A stretch of DNA of 64,000 bases from Saccharopolyspora flava (GTDB taxonomy: Bacteria > Actinomycetota > Actinomycetes > Mycobacteriales > Pseudonocardiaceae), in NCBI RefSeq assembly GCF_900116135.1, contig NZ_FOZX01000011.1, positions 1 through 64,000 of the forward strand, in the 5' to 3' direction. The notes under the pieces were generated by a model, which searched no databases, was not told the origin of the DNA, and saw nothing but the letters and a program-made list of their open reading frames with translations. Positions within the stretch are counted from its first letter, which is position 1. Each line of letters starts with the position of its first letter. This document shows, one piece after another, positions 26,770 to 35,213 of this stretch. The translations under genes and the position numbers were made by a program.

Positions 26770-27708
26770 ATGCCCCTGCGTGTGGTTGTCGCCGGTGCGT
26801 CCGGTGTGGTCGGAAGAGCTCTGCTGCCGCAGCTGCGGGAACGCGGTCATCACGTGACCGCGCTGGCGCGCAGAGCCGACCGGCTCGAAGAACTTCCGGC
26901 CGACGAGGTCGTGGCCGCCGACCTGCTCGAGCCCGACGCGCTGCGGATCCAGCTGCGCCGGTGCGCTCCCGACGTCGTCATCGACGAATCCTCGGCGTTC
27001 GGCACCGCCGATCCACAGGAGGCGTTGCGGCGCACCGCGAAGCTCCGCGAGCGCGGCGGCAAGAACCTCCTCGACGCCGCCGTCGCGGCCGGAGCCCGGC
27101 GGTTCATCGCCCAGGGCATGACCGCCGCCTACCGCGCGCACGGCCACGACGTGCTCGACGAGGAATCCCCGCTGTGGGTGGACGCGCCCGGCACCTGGGG
27201 TGATCTGGTGCGGGCGGTGGCCTCGATGGAGGAGGAGCTGTTTACCCGCTCCGGCATCGAGGGCGTGTCGCTGCGCTACGGCGCGCTGTACGGCCCGGAC
27301 ACCCAGTACGCGCCCGGCGGTGACGTGCACGCCCGCGTCGTCGGCAGCGAGCTGCCGCTGGTCGGCGACGGGGTCGGGCTGACCTCCTTCACCCATGTGG
27401 ACGATGCCGCCGGGGTGATCCTGGAACTGCTCGAAGGCGGCGATCCGGGCGCCTACAACGTCGTCGACAACGAGCCCGCCGAGTCCTGCGAGTGGCTTCC
27501 GGCCTACGCCCGCATGGCCGGGGCGCCGGCCCCGGTGTCGCTGACCCTGGACCAGGCCAAGTCCCAGTTGGACTGGCTGACCGTCCACCAGCTCACCGAG
27601 CAGCGCGGCGCGACCAACTTCCGCCTCCGCGAAACCCTCGGCTGGAAGCCGACCTGGCCCAGCTGGCGCGAAGGCTTCGCCGCCCTCTTCGGCCTCTGGC
27701 CCGCCTGA
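26770..27708 (+). CDS. NAD-dependent epimerase/dehydratase family protein
   Basis: A 312-residue extended short-chain dehydrogenase. The N-terminal VVVAGASGVVGRALLPQL (residues 5-22) is the GxxGxxG nucleotide-binding motif, followed by VVAADLLEPDAL. The usual YxxxK catalytic pair is not evident; the region around residues 115-165 reads AQGMTAAYRAHGH and later WGDLVRAVASMEE, so it is probably an atypical member. The C-terminus FRETLGWKPTWPSWREGF is common in sugar-nucleotide-epimerase relatives of actinomycetes. It stands alone, followed by the second hairpin element and a convergent gene. The substrate is unknown. Confidence 0.8.
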   Translation: MPLRVVVAGASGVVGRALLPQLRERGHHVTALARRADRLEELPADEVVAADLLEPDALRIQLRRCAPDVVIDESSAFGTADPQEALRRTAKLRERGGKNLLDAAVAAGARRFIAQGMTAAYRAHGHDVLDEESPLWVDAPGTWGDLVRAVASMEEELFTRSGIEGVSLRYGALYGPDTQYAPGGDVHARVVGSELPLVGDGVGLTSFTHVDDAAGVILELLEGGDPGAYNVVDNEPAESCEWLPAYARMAGAPAPVSLTLDQAKSQLDWLTVHQLTEQRGATNFRLRETLGWKPTWPSWREGFAALFGLWPA

Positions 27709-27763
27709 CCCACGACACCGCTGCGACGCCGCCGCGTGGGAGTGCTCGGGTGGGGGTGCTTGG

Positions 27764-27841
27764 CAGGGGACGGTTTTTCCTCGAATCACCCGAGATCAAC
27801 ATCCGTTTCGTCCGGATAATTTGAGGAAAAACTGTCCCCTG
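27764..27841. repeat. Palindromic hairpin element, copy 2 (inverted orientation)
   Basis: Arms 27764-27785 and 27820-27841 pair across about 21 positions; the two imperfect positions are G-T, so an RNA copy would pair fully. The arm core is GGGGACRGTTTTTCCTC. The centre (27783-27815, read on the minus strand) matches the centre of the element at 6302 at 26 of 33 positions. It separates two convergent genes, ending 13 bp before the stop of the leftward one. Confidence 0.85.
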
Positions 27842-27853
27842 GTGACCCCGAGA

Positions 27854-30751
27854 TCACCCGAAGACGGCGTCGTGGAGGAGTTCCACCGGGTGCTTGGCCC
27901 GGCGGCCGGTGCCGTGGGCGACCTGCTGGCGGCAGGAGACCCCGGTGGCGGCCACCGTCGCACCGGGCGCGGCCTCGACGGCCGGGAACAGGCGTTGCCC
28001 GCCGATGGTCATCGACATCTCGTAGTGCTCGGTCTCGAAACCGAACGAGCCCGCCATCCCGCAGCACCCGGCGTCGAGCACCTCGACCTCCGACAGGGCC
28101 CGCAGCAACCGGACCGAGGACGCCGTGCCCAGCACCGCCTTCTGGTGGCAGTGCCCGTGGAACAGCACCGCGTCCGGCCCCCGCCGCGGCTTCAGCGTGC
28201 CGTCGTCGAGCGCCTCGACCAGCAGGTCCTCGACCAGGCCCGCGGCGCCCGCCACCCGGGAGTCGCCCAGCAGCTTGGGGTGCTCGTCGCGCAGCGTCGA
28301 CACGCACGAGGGCTCGCACCCCACGATCCGCGCACCCCGCTCGGCCTCCGGCGCGAGCGCGCTGACGAGCTTCCCGGCGACCTCCTCGGCCCGGGGGAGC
28401 AGGCCCTTCGAGATCTGCGGCCGCGCGCAGCACACCCCCGACTCGACCCGCACCCGCCACCCGGCGTGCTCCAGCAGCCGGATCGCGGCTCGTCCGATGT
28501 CCGGTTCGGTGTGGCTGGTGAACGAGTCGGCGAGGAACACCACCTCGCCCCGCTCACCCGGTGCGACCCCGTCGGCGGTGGGCGTGGCGGGCCGGGAGCG
28601 GTTCCAGCGCAGCAGGTCGTCCCGGCGGAAGGAGGGCAGCGGGCGGCGCGCGTCGATGCCGACGACCTTCTGCAGCAGCGCCCGCACCGGCTTGGGCCGG
28701 GCGAGCAGGTTGGTCAGCGGCGCGGCCATCGCACCGAGCCGGTAGAGCCTCCGGGTGGCGCCGAAGATCCGGCTCCGCAGGTCGGTGCCGTGCTGGGCGT
28801 GGTGCTGGGCAAGCGCCTCGCTCTTGAGGGTGGCCATGTCCACCGACATCGGGCACTCGTGCTGGCAGGCCTTGCACTCCAGGCACAGGTCGAGGACCTC
28901 CTTGAGCCGCTCGTCGCCCAGCGCCGCGCGCGGATCGGGTTCCGACAGCGCCAGCACCAGGGCGTTGGCGCGGCCCCGGGTGGAGTGCTCCTCGTCGCGG
29001 GTGGCCATGAACGACGGGCACATCGCCCCGCCCGAGGTCTCGGGCTTGCGGCAGGCCCCGATGCGCTGGCAGCGCTCGGCCTCGCCGCGCATCCCGCCGT
29101 AGCGGGTGAAGTCGAAGTGGGTGTCCAGCGACGCGGCCACCGGGATGGTCGGCTCGCGCAGGTTCTCGGTCATCGGCGGCGCGTCGACGATCTTGCCCGG
29201 GTTCATGATCCCTTCGGGGTCGAACAGGGCCTTCACGTCGCGCATGGCCTCGTAGACGGTGTCGCCGAAGATCCTGCGGTTGAACTCGCTGCGGGCGTAG
29301 CCGTCGCCGTGCTCGCTGGAGTTCACCCCGCCGTAGGACAGCGCGAGGTCGCAGACCTCCTCGGCGACCCGGCGCATGGTGGCCACCTGGTCGGGCCGGG
29401 TGAGGTCCATGAACGGACGCACGTGCAGGCACCCGGCGGAGGCGTGGCCGTAGAACCCGGCGCGCAGCCCGTGGTCGTCGAGGATCCGGGCGAACTTCGC
29501 GGTGTACTCGGCAAGGTGCTCCAGCGGCACGGCGGTGTCCTCGACGAAGGCCACCGAGCGCTCGGTGGAGCGTCCCGCGGCCATCAGCAGCCCGAGCCCG
29601 GACTTGCGCAGCGCGCGCAGCGGCGCCAGCTCGGCGTCGGTGGCCGCCAGCCGGGTGGCGTAGCCGTGGCCCTCGGTGCGCCAGGCGGCGACGAGTCCCT
29701 CGGCTCCGGCACGGGCTTCCTCGACGGTCTCGCCGTAGAACTCGGCGAACATCAGCGCCCGCGGATCTCCTTCCAGGGCGTCGAAGAGGTGCGCGTGCTG
29801 CGGTGATCTCCGCGCCAGGTCGAGGATGAAGTTGTCCACCATCTCGATCCCGGCGGCCCCGGTGCGCATCGCCGCGTCGGTGCCGGCGATGCAGGTCTCG
29901 GTGGAGTCGAAGTGCCCGACGACCATCACGGTCGCCTTCGGTTTCGGGGTGAGCCGCACCAGCGCCTCGGTGACGGTGACCAGGGTGCCCTCGGCGCCCA
30001 CGACGAACTTCGCCAGGTCGAACGGCCCGTCGGCCAGCCGGTCGAGCCGGTAGCCGCCCGCGCGGCGCCAGAACTGCTGGGACTGCCGCGCCAGCCCGGG
30101 CCGGGCGGCGTCGACGATCTCCGGCAGCCGCCGGTGAATCCGGCCCTCCAAGGTGTCCGATGTGGACTTGGCGATCCGCTCGGACTCCGAGAGCTCGCCC
30201 AGGGACACCGGAGTTCCATCGGAGAGCACGACTTCCAGCCCGTCGACGTGGTCGATGGTCATGCCGTAGCGGGCGGAGCGGGACCCGCAGGAGTTGTTGC
30301 CGATCATGCCGCCGAGCGTGGCCCGGTTGCTCGTCGAGGTGTCCGGCGCGAAGAACAGCCCGTGCGCGCCCGCCGCGAGGTTGAGCTCGTCCTGCACCAG
30401 ACCCGGCTGCACCCGCGCGATCCGGCGATCGGGGTCCAGCTCCAGGATCCGGTTCATGTGGCGGGAGAAGTCCAGCACCACCGCCTCGCCGACGGTCTGC
30501 CCGCAGTGGCTCGTCCCGGCACCGCGGGGGAGCACCGCGACGCCGGCCTGGGCGCACAGCCGCACCGCGGTCGCGACATCCTGGGCGTGCCGCGGGAAGA
30601 CGACGCCGACCGGCCGGACCCGGTACATGCTCGCGTCGGTGGAGTAGAGGTGGCGGGAGTAGTCGTCGAAACGGACGTTGCCGTCGAGGTTCCGGGCCAG
30701 TTCGGAGGCGAGTCCGCTGGTGATCGGCCCGGTGGTGGCTTCGTTGCGCAC
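27854..30751 (-). CDS. FAD/4Fe-4S D-2-hydroxyacid dehydrogenase (YdiJ-like)
   Basis: A 965-residue fusion of a GlcD-like flavoprotein and a GlcF-like iron-sulfur protein. The N-terminal FAD_binding_4 domain has PRGAGTSHCGQTVG and GGMIGNNSCGSRSARYG. The FAD-oxidase_C domain has GFYGHASAGCLHVRP and SSEHGDG. Near residue 623 comes the cluster motif CLECKACQHECP (CxxCxxCxxxCP). Two CCG-type cysteine domains follow (CCARPQ..., CCGMAGSFG). The start is GTG 30751 with GGAAGGA upstream. E. coli YdiJ, of similar length, is a D-2-hydroxyglutarate dehydrogenase. Here the substrate may also be a related 2-hydroxyacid; it is divergent from a glyoxylate-using aminotransferase. Confidence 0.88.
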   Translation of the reverse strand: MRNEATTGPITSGLASELARNLDGNVRFDDYSRHLYSTDASMYRVRPVGVVFPRHAQDVATAVRLCAQAGVAVLPRGAGTSHCGQTVGEAVVLDFSRHMNRILELDPDRRIARVQPGLVQDELNLAAGAHGLFFAPDTSTSNRATLGGMIGNNSCGSRSARYGMTIDHVDGLEVVLSDGTPVSLGELSESERIAKSTSDTLEGRIHRRLPEIVDAARPGLARQSQQFWRRAGGYRLDRLADGPFDLAKFVVGAEGTLVTVTEALVRLTPKPKATVMVVGHFDSTETCIAGTDAAMRTGAAGIEMVDNFILDLARRSPQHAHLFDALEGDPRALMFAEFYGETVEEARAGAEGLVAAWRTEGHGYATRLAATDAELAPLRALRKSGLGLLMAAGRSTERSVAFVEDTAVPLEHLAEYTAKFARILDDHGLRAGFYGHASAGCLHVRPFMDLTRPDQVATMRRVAEEVCDLALSYGGVNSSEHGDGYARSEFNRRIFGDTVYEAMRDVKALFDPEGIMNPGKIVDAPPMTENLREPTIPVAASLDTHFDFTRYGGMRGEAERCQRIGACRKPETSGGAMCPSFMATRDEEHSTRGRANALVLALSEPDPRAALGDERLKEVLDLCLECKACQHECPMSVDMATLKSEALAQHHAQHGTDLRSRIFGATRRLYRLGAMAAPLTNLLARPKPVRALLQKVVGIDARRPLPSFRRDDLLRWNRSRPATPTADGVAPGERGEVVFLADSFTSHTEPDIGRAAIRLLEHAGWRVRVESGVCCARPQISKGLLPRAEEVAGKLVSALAPEAERGARIVGCEPSCVSTLRDEHPKLLGDSRVAGAAGLVEDLLVEALDDGTLKPRRGPDAVLFHGHCHQKAVLGTASSVRLLRALSEVEVLDAGCCGMAGSFGFETEHYEMSMTIGGQRLFPAVEAAPGATVAATGVSCRQQVAHGTGRRAKHPVELLHDAVFG

Positions 30752-30808
30752 TGCGTGTCCTTCCCGCGTTGTCCAGCCGTTCTCTCGGCGGTGACCAGGT
30801 GGAGCAGG

Positions 30809-30858
30809 TGTCAAGGCGGAAGTGAGCCACTTGACATGATCGGTTCGCTGTCTACAGA
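30809..30858 (+). promoter_or_regulatory. Divergent promoter region with inverted repeat over the -35 box
   Basis: TGTCAAG (30809-30815) and CTTGACA (30830-30836) form an inverted repeat. The right arm contains a perfect -35 TTGACA (30831-30836) followed, after 16 bp, by TACAGA (30853-30858), a good promoter for sgaA. The left arm is a mirror-image -35 without a clear -10. A regulator bound at the repeat would occlude the promoter. Confidence 0.5.
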
Positions 30859-30920
30859 ATTCAAGCCACTGAAACGTGGTTTTCACATTCCGGAAGAGCG
30901 TCCTCATCGTGGAGGATCGA

Positions 30921-32111
30921 ATGTCCGTTGCCAGCAGTCGCCACTTCCTGCAGATTCCGGGACCCACCAACGTTCCCGACCGGGTGCTGCACGCGATCGC
31001 CAACCCCACCATCGACCACCGGGGCCCGGATTTCGCCGACCTCGCCCTGGAGGTCTTCGACAAACTCCGCGCCGTGGCACGCACTTCCGCCGACGTCGTG
31101 CTCTACCCGTCCTCGGGAACCGGGGCGTGGGAGGCCGCCCTGGTCAACACGCTCTCGCCCGGCGACGCGGTGCTGATGTACGAGACCGGGCACTTCGCCG
31201 AGCAGTGGTCCGAGCTGGCGAGCTCGCTGGGCCTGCGTCCCGAGACGATCCCGGGAGACTGGCGCAGCGGCGTCGACCCGGCCGCCGTCGAGCAGCGGCT
31301 GCGGGCCGACACCGAGCACCGGATCAAGGCCGTGGCCGTGGTGCACAACGAGACCTCCACCGGCGTGGTCAGCGACATCCCCGCGGTGCGCGCCGCCATC
31401 GACGCCGCCGGCCACCCGGCGCTGCTGCTGGTGGACACGATCTCCTCGCTGGGCTCGATGGACTACCGGCACGACGAGTGGGGCGTGGACGTCACGATCA
31501 GCTGCTCGCAGAAGGGCCTGATGCTGCCGCCCGGCATCGGCCTGAACGTGATCAGCGCCAAGGCGCTGCTGGCCGCGCAGTCGGCGAGGCTGACCAAGTC
31601 CTACTGGGACTGGCAGCCGCTGCTGACCGCGGGCAAGCAGGGCTACTTCCGCTACACCCCGCCCACCAACATGCTCTTCGGGCTGCGCGAAGCGCTGTCG
31701 ATGCTGCTCGAGGAAGGGCTGGACGAGGTCTACGCGCGCCACGACCGGCACGCCGCCGCCACCCGCGCCGCCGTGCGCGCCTGGGGGCTCGAAATCCTTT
31801 GCCGCGCACCGGGAACCGCGCCCGGAACCGACTACAGCAGCGTGCTGACCGCGGTGCTGATGCCCGGCGAGCACGACGCCGACCACCTGCGGCAGGTCAT
31901 CCTGGAGCACTTCGACACCTCGCTAGGCGCCGGACTGTCCAAAGTGGCCAAGAAGGTGTTCCGCATCGGACACCTCGGCGCGTTCAACGACGCCACCCTG
32001 CTGGGCACGCTCGGCGTCGTCGAAGCCGGGCTCCGGCTGGCCGACGTGCCGCACCGGCCGGGCGGGGTCACCGCCGCGATCGCCGAGCTGACCGGCAGAT
32101 CGGGGGAGTGA
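30921..32111 (+). CDS. sgaA: Serine-glyoxylate aminotransferase
   Basis: A 396-residue class V PLP aminotransferase. The sequence follows the known serine-glyoxylate aminotransferases closely: FLQIPGPTNVPDRVL, PTIDHRGPDF, YPSSGTGAWEAALVNTLSPG, VHNETSTGV, DTISSLGSMDYRHDEWGVD and the PLP-lysine motif SQKGLMLPPG at about residues 194-203. It converts serine and glyoxylate to hydroxypyruvate and glycine. The start is ATG 30921 after GGAGG at 30911-30915. Its stop overlaps the region of the downstream transporter start, so they are one operon. Alanine-glyoxylate activity is also possible within the family. Confidence 0.9.
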   Translation: MSVASSRHFLQIPGPTNVPDRVLHAIANPTIDHRGPDFADLALEVFDKLRAVARTSADVVLYPSSGTGAWEAALVNTLSPGDAVLMYETGHFAEQWSELASSLGLRPETIPGDWRSGVDPAAVEQRLRADTEHRIKAVAVVHNETSTGVVSDIPAVRAAIDAAGHPALLLVDTISSLGSMDYRHDEWGVDVTISCSQKGLMLPPGIGLNVISAKALLAAQSARLTKSYWDWQPLLTAGKQGYFRYTPPTNMLFGLREALSMLLEEGLDEVYARHDRHAAATRAAVRAWGLEILCRAPGTAPGTDYSSVLTAVLMPGEHDADHLRQVILEHFDTSLGAGLSKVAKKVFRIGHLGAFNDATLLGTLGVVEAGLRLADVPHRPGGVTAAIAELTGRSGE

Positions 32112-32113
32112 CC

Positions 32114-33379
32114 GTGTCCGCCGAACTGATCTCGATCCTGGCGCTGGTGGCCATCTTCGTCATCACCGGCGTGTTCTCGGTCAACATGGGCGCGCTGGCC
32201 TTCGCGGCCGCGTTCCTCGTCGGCACGCTCGCCGGCGGCATGAGCTCCGACGACATCCTCGGCGGATTCCCCGGCGACATCTTCATGGTGCTGGTCGGCG
32301 TCACCTACCTGTTCGCCATCGCCCGCGCCAACGGCACCATCGACTGGCTGGTCTACCGGGCGGTCCGGCTGGTGGGCGGCAGGCTGATGCTGGTGCCGTG
32401 GGTGATGCTCGCGGTCTCGGCGCTGCTGACCGCCATCGGCGCCGTCCCGCCCGCGGCGGTCGCGATCATCGCGCCGGTCGCGATGGGGCTTGCCGCCAAG
32501 CACGGCATCAGCCCGCTGCTCATGTCGGTGATGGTCGTGCACGGCACGATGGTCGGCGGGTTCTCGCCGATCTCGGTGTTCGGCGTGATCGTCAACGGCG
32601 TGGTCGACCGGAACGGGCTCGACGGCTCGCCGCTGTTCCTGTTCTTCGCCAGCTTCGCGCTCAACCTCGTGTTCGCGGCCGCGGCGTTCGCGCTGCTCGG
32701 CAGGCGCCGGAAAGCCGAAACACCCGTTCCCGCCGACGTTCCCGGCGCCGCTCGGGACGACGCGCTGCTGGCGCGGGTGGAGCTGAGCCGCGACAAGGTG
32801 CTCACGCTCGTCGGCATCCTGACGATGGTGGTGCTGACGCTGTTCCTTGAGCTCGACATCGGGCTGGTCGCCATCACCGTGGCCGTGGTGCTCGGCATCA
32901 TCTCGCCGCAGGCGCACCGCGACGCCGTCAAGAACGTCACCTGGCCGACGGTGCTGCTGATCTGCGGTGTGCTCACCTACGTCAGCGTGCTGCAGGAGCT
33001 GGGCACCGTCGACTACGTCAGCCACGCGGTGAGCAGCATCGGCATCCCGCTGCTGTCGGCGTTCCTGCTGTGCCTGATCGGCGCGGTGGTCTCGGCGTTC
33101 GCCTCCTCCACCGGGCTGCTCGGCGCCCTCATCCCGCTGGCGGTGCCGCTGATGGCCGCCGGGCAGGTCGGCGTCGCGGGCATGGTCGCCGCCCTGGCGA
33201 TCGCCTCCACGGTCGTCGACATCAGCCCGTTCTCCACCAGCGGCGCCATCATGCTCGCCAACTCCCGCGAGGACGAGCGCGACCGCGTCTTCAAGGGCCT
33301 CACCCTCTACGGCGGCACCATGGTCGTCCTCGCCCCGATCGTCGTCTGGCTCACCATGATCGCCCCCGGCATCCCCTGA
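32114..33379 (+). CDS. Dicarboxylate/anion transporter (MatC/DASS-like)
   Basis: A 421-residue membrane protein with about 10-12 hydrophobic helices. The N-terminus resembles the dicarboxylate carrier MatC N-domain (SAELISILALVAIFVITGVF; FPGDIFMVLVGVTYLFAIA). TDASS-type features include GAVPPAAVAIIAPVA, GGFSPISVFG and TVVDISPFSTSGA in the second half. It probably imports a small carboxylate such as malonate, glycolate or a related acid. The start is GTG 32114, six bases after GGGGGA; GTG 32108 overlaps the sgaA stop as GTGA. It is co-transcribed with sgaA. Substrate is inferred only from the aminotransferase/oxidase context. Confidence 0.82.
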   Translation: MSAELISILALVAIFVITGVFSVNMGALAFAAAFLVGTLAGGMSSDDILGGFPGDIFMVLVGVTYLFAIARANGTIDWLVYRAVRLVGGRLMLVPWVMLAVSALLTAIGAVPPAAVAIIAPVAMGLAAKHGISPLLMSVMVVHGTMVGGFSPISVFGVIVNGVVDRNGLDGSPLFLFFASFALNLVFAAAAFALLGRRRKAETPVPADVPGAARDDALLARVELSRDKVLTLVGILTMVVLTLFLELDIGLVAITVAVVLGIISPQAHRDAVKNVTWPTVLLICGVLTYVSVLQELGTVDYVSHAVSSIGIPLLSAFLLCLIGAVVSAFASSTGLLGALIPLAVPLMAAGQVGVAGMVAALAIASTVVDISPFSTSGAIMLANSREDERDRVFKGLTLYGGTMVVLAPIVVWLTMIAPGIP

Positions 33380-33388
33380 CCCGTCCCG

Positions 33389-33462
33389 CGGTCAAATACC
33401 GCAGGTTTTGTCGGGTCGAATACCGCAGTTTTTGACCCGACAAAACCTGCGGTATTTGACCG
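33389..33462. repeat. 74-bp perfect palindromic element with an internal third unit
   Basis: Arms 33389-33417 and 33434-33462 are perfectly complementary over 29 bp around a 16-nt loop. The unit GTCAAATACCGCAGGTTTTG occurs at 33391-33410, again almost identically at 33415-33434 (GTCGAATACCGCAGTTTTTG), and inverted at 33441-33460. Either direct copy could pair with the inverted one. It lies 10 bp after the transporter stop and 95 bp before the next gene on the same strand. Confidence 0.9.
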
Positions 33463-33556
33463 GTGGGGTAGGGGTGAGAGTCACTTTGGGTGGGGAGGTG
33501 GGTGTTCGGGGGGTTAGGTTTTCGGTGACCATGTCGGGCCTGGGAGAGACGGGGCT

Positions 33557-34933
33557 ATGAGCATCACCGATGTGCGCGGGTTGCGGGAGCTGCTGCCCGA
33601 GGGGCGGGTGTTCGACGATCCGGACGTGCTGGCGGCGCACAGCCGCGACCGGGCCACGTTCTGCCCGGCCGGGACACCGGCGGCGCTGGTGCGGGCGCGC
33701 GACACCGGCGACGTCGCGGCGGTGCTGAGGTGGGCGCACGCCCACCGGGTCCCGGTGGTGCCGCAGGGCGCGCGCTCGGGGCTGTCCGGGGCGGCGAACG
33801 CGCTGGACGGCTGCGTGCTGCTGTCGCTGGAGAAGATGGACGCCATCCTCGACATCGACGTCGACGAGCAGCTGGCCGTGGTGCAGCCCGGCGTCGTCAA
33901 CGGGGTGCTCGCCGCCGCCGTCGCCGAGAAGGGCCTGTTCTACCCGCCGGACCCGGGTTCGCGCAGCATCTCCACCATCGGCGGCAACGTCTCCACCAAC
34001 GCCGGCGGCATGTGCTGCGTGAAGTACGGCGTGACCGGTGATTTCGTGCGCGGCCTGGAGGTCGTGCTGGCCGACGGGCGGGTGATGCGCACCGGCCGCC
34101 GCACCGCCAAGGGCGTCGCCGGCTACGACCTGACCCGGCTGATGGTCGGCGCCGAGGGAACCCTGGGCGTGGTCACCGAGGTGACGGTGGCGCTGCGCCC
34201 GGCGTCGGCCCAGCCGCTGACCGCCGTCGCGTTCTTCCCGCGCGTGGCCGACTCGGCGCGCACCGTGTCCGGTTATCTCGCCGAAGGGCACCGGCCGTCG
34301 GTGCTGGAGTTCATGGACGCCTCCTCGGTCGCGGCCGTCCAGCAGATCGTTGACCTCGGCTTCCCCGACGGCATGGCCGCGATGCTGCTGGTGCAGTCCG
34401 ACCGCGGCGACGAGGCTCCCGCAGACCTGGCGGCCTTCGAGAAGGTGGCGCACGCGAGGGGCGCCGCCGAGGTCGTGGTCTCCGACAGCGCCGCCGAGGG
34501 GGAGATGCTCATGCAGGCCCGCCGGCTCGTCGGCGACGCCCACGAGAAGCTCGGCAAGGCGCTGCTCATCGACGACGTCTGCGTCCCGCGCCGCCACCTG
34601 GTGGACCTGGTCGACGGCATGGAGCGCATCGCCGAGGAGAACCGGGTGCAGGTGCTGTGCTCGGGGCACGCCGGGGACGGCAACATGCACCCGGTCGTCG
34701 CGTTCGACGACTCCGACGCCGAGGAGACCGAACGCGCGCAGCGGGCGTTCGACGCGATCATGCAGCTGGGCCTGGACCTGGGCGGCACGATCACCGGCGA
34801 GCACGGCGTCGGCCAGCTCAAGCGCGCCTGGCTCGGCCGCGAGCTCGACGAAGCCGGGTTGTGGGCCTCGCGCGCGATCAAGGACGCGCTGGACCCGCAC
34901 CACATCCTCAACCCCACCCGCGTCCTGCCGTGA
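33557..34933 (+). CDS. GlcD-type FAD-linked oxidase (second copy)
   Basis: A 458-residue flavoprotein nearly parallel to the one at 4870: PQGARSGLSGAANALDG, GGNVSTNAGGMCCVKYGVT, SGHAGDGNMHP, GEHGVGQLKR and HILNPTRVLP. The FAD_binding_4 and FAD-oxidase_C domains are complete. It oxidises glycolate or another 2-hydroxyacid. Placed after serine-glyoxylate aminotransferase and a carboxylate transporter, a glycolate-to-glyoxylate role fits well: uptake, oxidation and transamination to glycine. The palindromic element separates it from the transporter. No GlcE/GlcF genes are adjacent; the YdiJ-like protein upstream could provide the Fe-S electron path, which is speculation. Confidence 0.87.
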   Translation: MSITDVRGLRELLPEGRVFDDPDVLAAHSRDRATFCPAGTPAALVRARDTGDVAAVLRWAHAHRVPVVPQGARSGLSGAANALDGCVLLSLEKMDAILDIDVDEQLAVVQPGVVNGVLAAAVAEKGLFYPPDPGSRSISTIGGNVSTNAGGMCCVKYGVTGDFVRGLEVVLADGRVMRTGRRTAKGVAGYDLTRLMVGAEGTLGVVTEVTVALRPASAQPLTAVAFFPRVADSARTVSGYLAEGHRPSVLEFMDASSVAAVQQIVDLGFPDGMAAMLLVQSDRGDEAPADLAAFEKVAHARGAAEVVVSDSAAEGEMLMQARRLVGDAHEKLGKALLIDDVCVPRRHLVDLVDGMERIAEENRVQVLCSGHAGDGNMHPVVAFDDSDAEETERAQRAFDAIMQLGLDLGGTITGEHGVGQLKRAWLGRELDEAGLWASRAIKDALDPHHILNPTRVLP

Positions 34934-34936
34934 GCG

Positions 34937-34974
34937 CGACGCGCCGGGCCCCTCGCCAGGGGCCCGGCGCGTCG
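34937..34974. terminator. Bidirectional hairpin terminator
   Basis: Arms 34937-34953 and 34958-34974 pair perfectly over 17 bp around a 4-nt loop, between the convergent GlcD-like gene and a small leftward gene. Confidence 0.85.
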
Positions 34975-34981
34975 TCGCGGG

Positions 34982-35149
34982 TCAGCGGTCGTACTCGTCG
35001 TCGACCGGGACCGCGCGGTACTGCTCGGAGACGTCGGCCGGATCCGCGTCGAGCGGGACCTCGACCACCGCGGACTCCTCCTCGTCGGGCAGGTCCTCGG
35101 CGCGGCGCGCCTGCTCGACCGCGTCGGCTTCGGGCGTCTCGGGATTCAT
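34982..35149 (-). CDS. Small acidic hypothetical protein (55 residues)
   Basis: ATG 35149 is preceded at 6 nt by GGGAGG. The product starts MNPETPEADAVEQARRAEDL and ends VPVDDEYDR; it is very acidic (about one third Asp/Glu) with no cysteine, likely disordered. Codons have GC third positions and the frame fits tightly between terminator and permease gene. It is too short for the usual gene-finding cut-off. I recognise no domain. Proteins like this, acidic and of about 55 residues, are common in actinomycetes and of unknown function. Confidence 0.7.
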   Translation of the reverse strand: MNPETPEADAVEQARRAEDLPDEEESAVVEVPLDADPADVSEQYRAVPVDDEYDR

Positions 35150-35213
35150 CGAACCTCCCTGGTGGTGGGTTCCGGTACCAGCGACCGTAGCTCGGATCCC
35201 GCCCGCGCGTCGG

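Noticed and set aside
29912-32107. Upstream extension of the transporter frame
   Set aside because: It runs antisense through the FAD/Fe-S gene and in the wrong frame through sgaA; only the part from 32114 has membrane helices.
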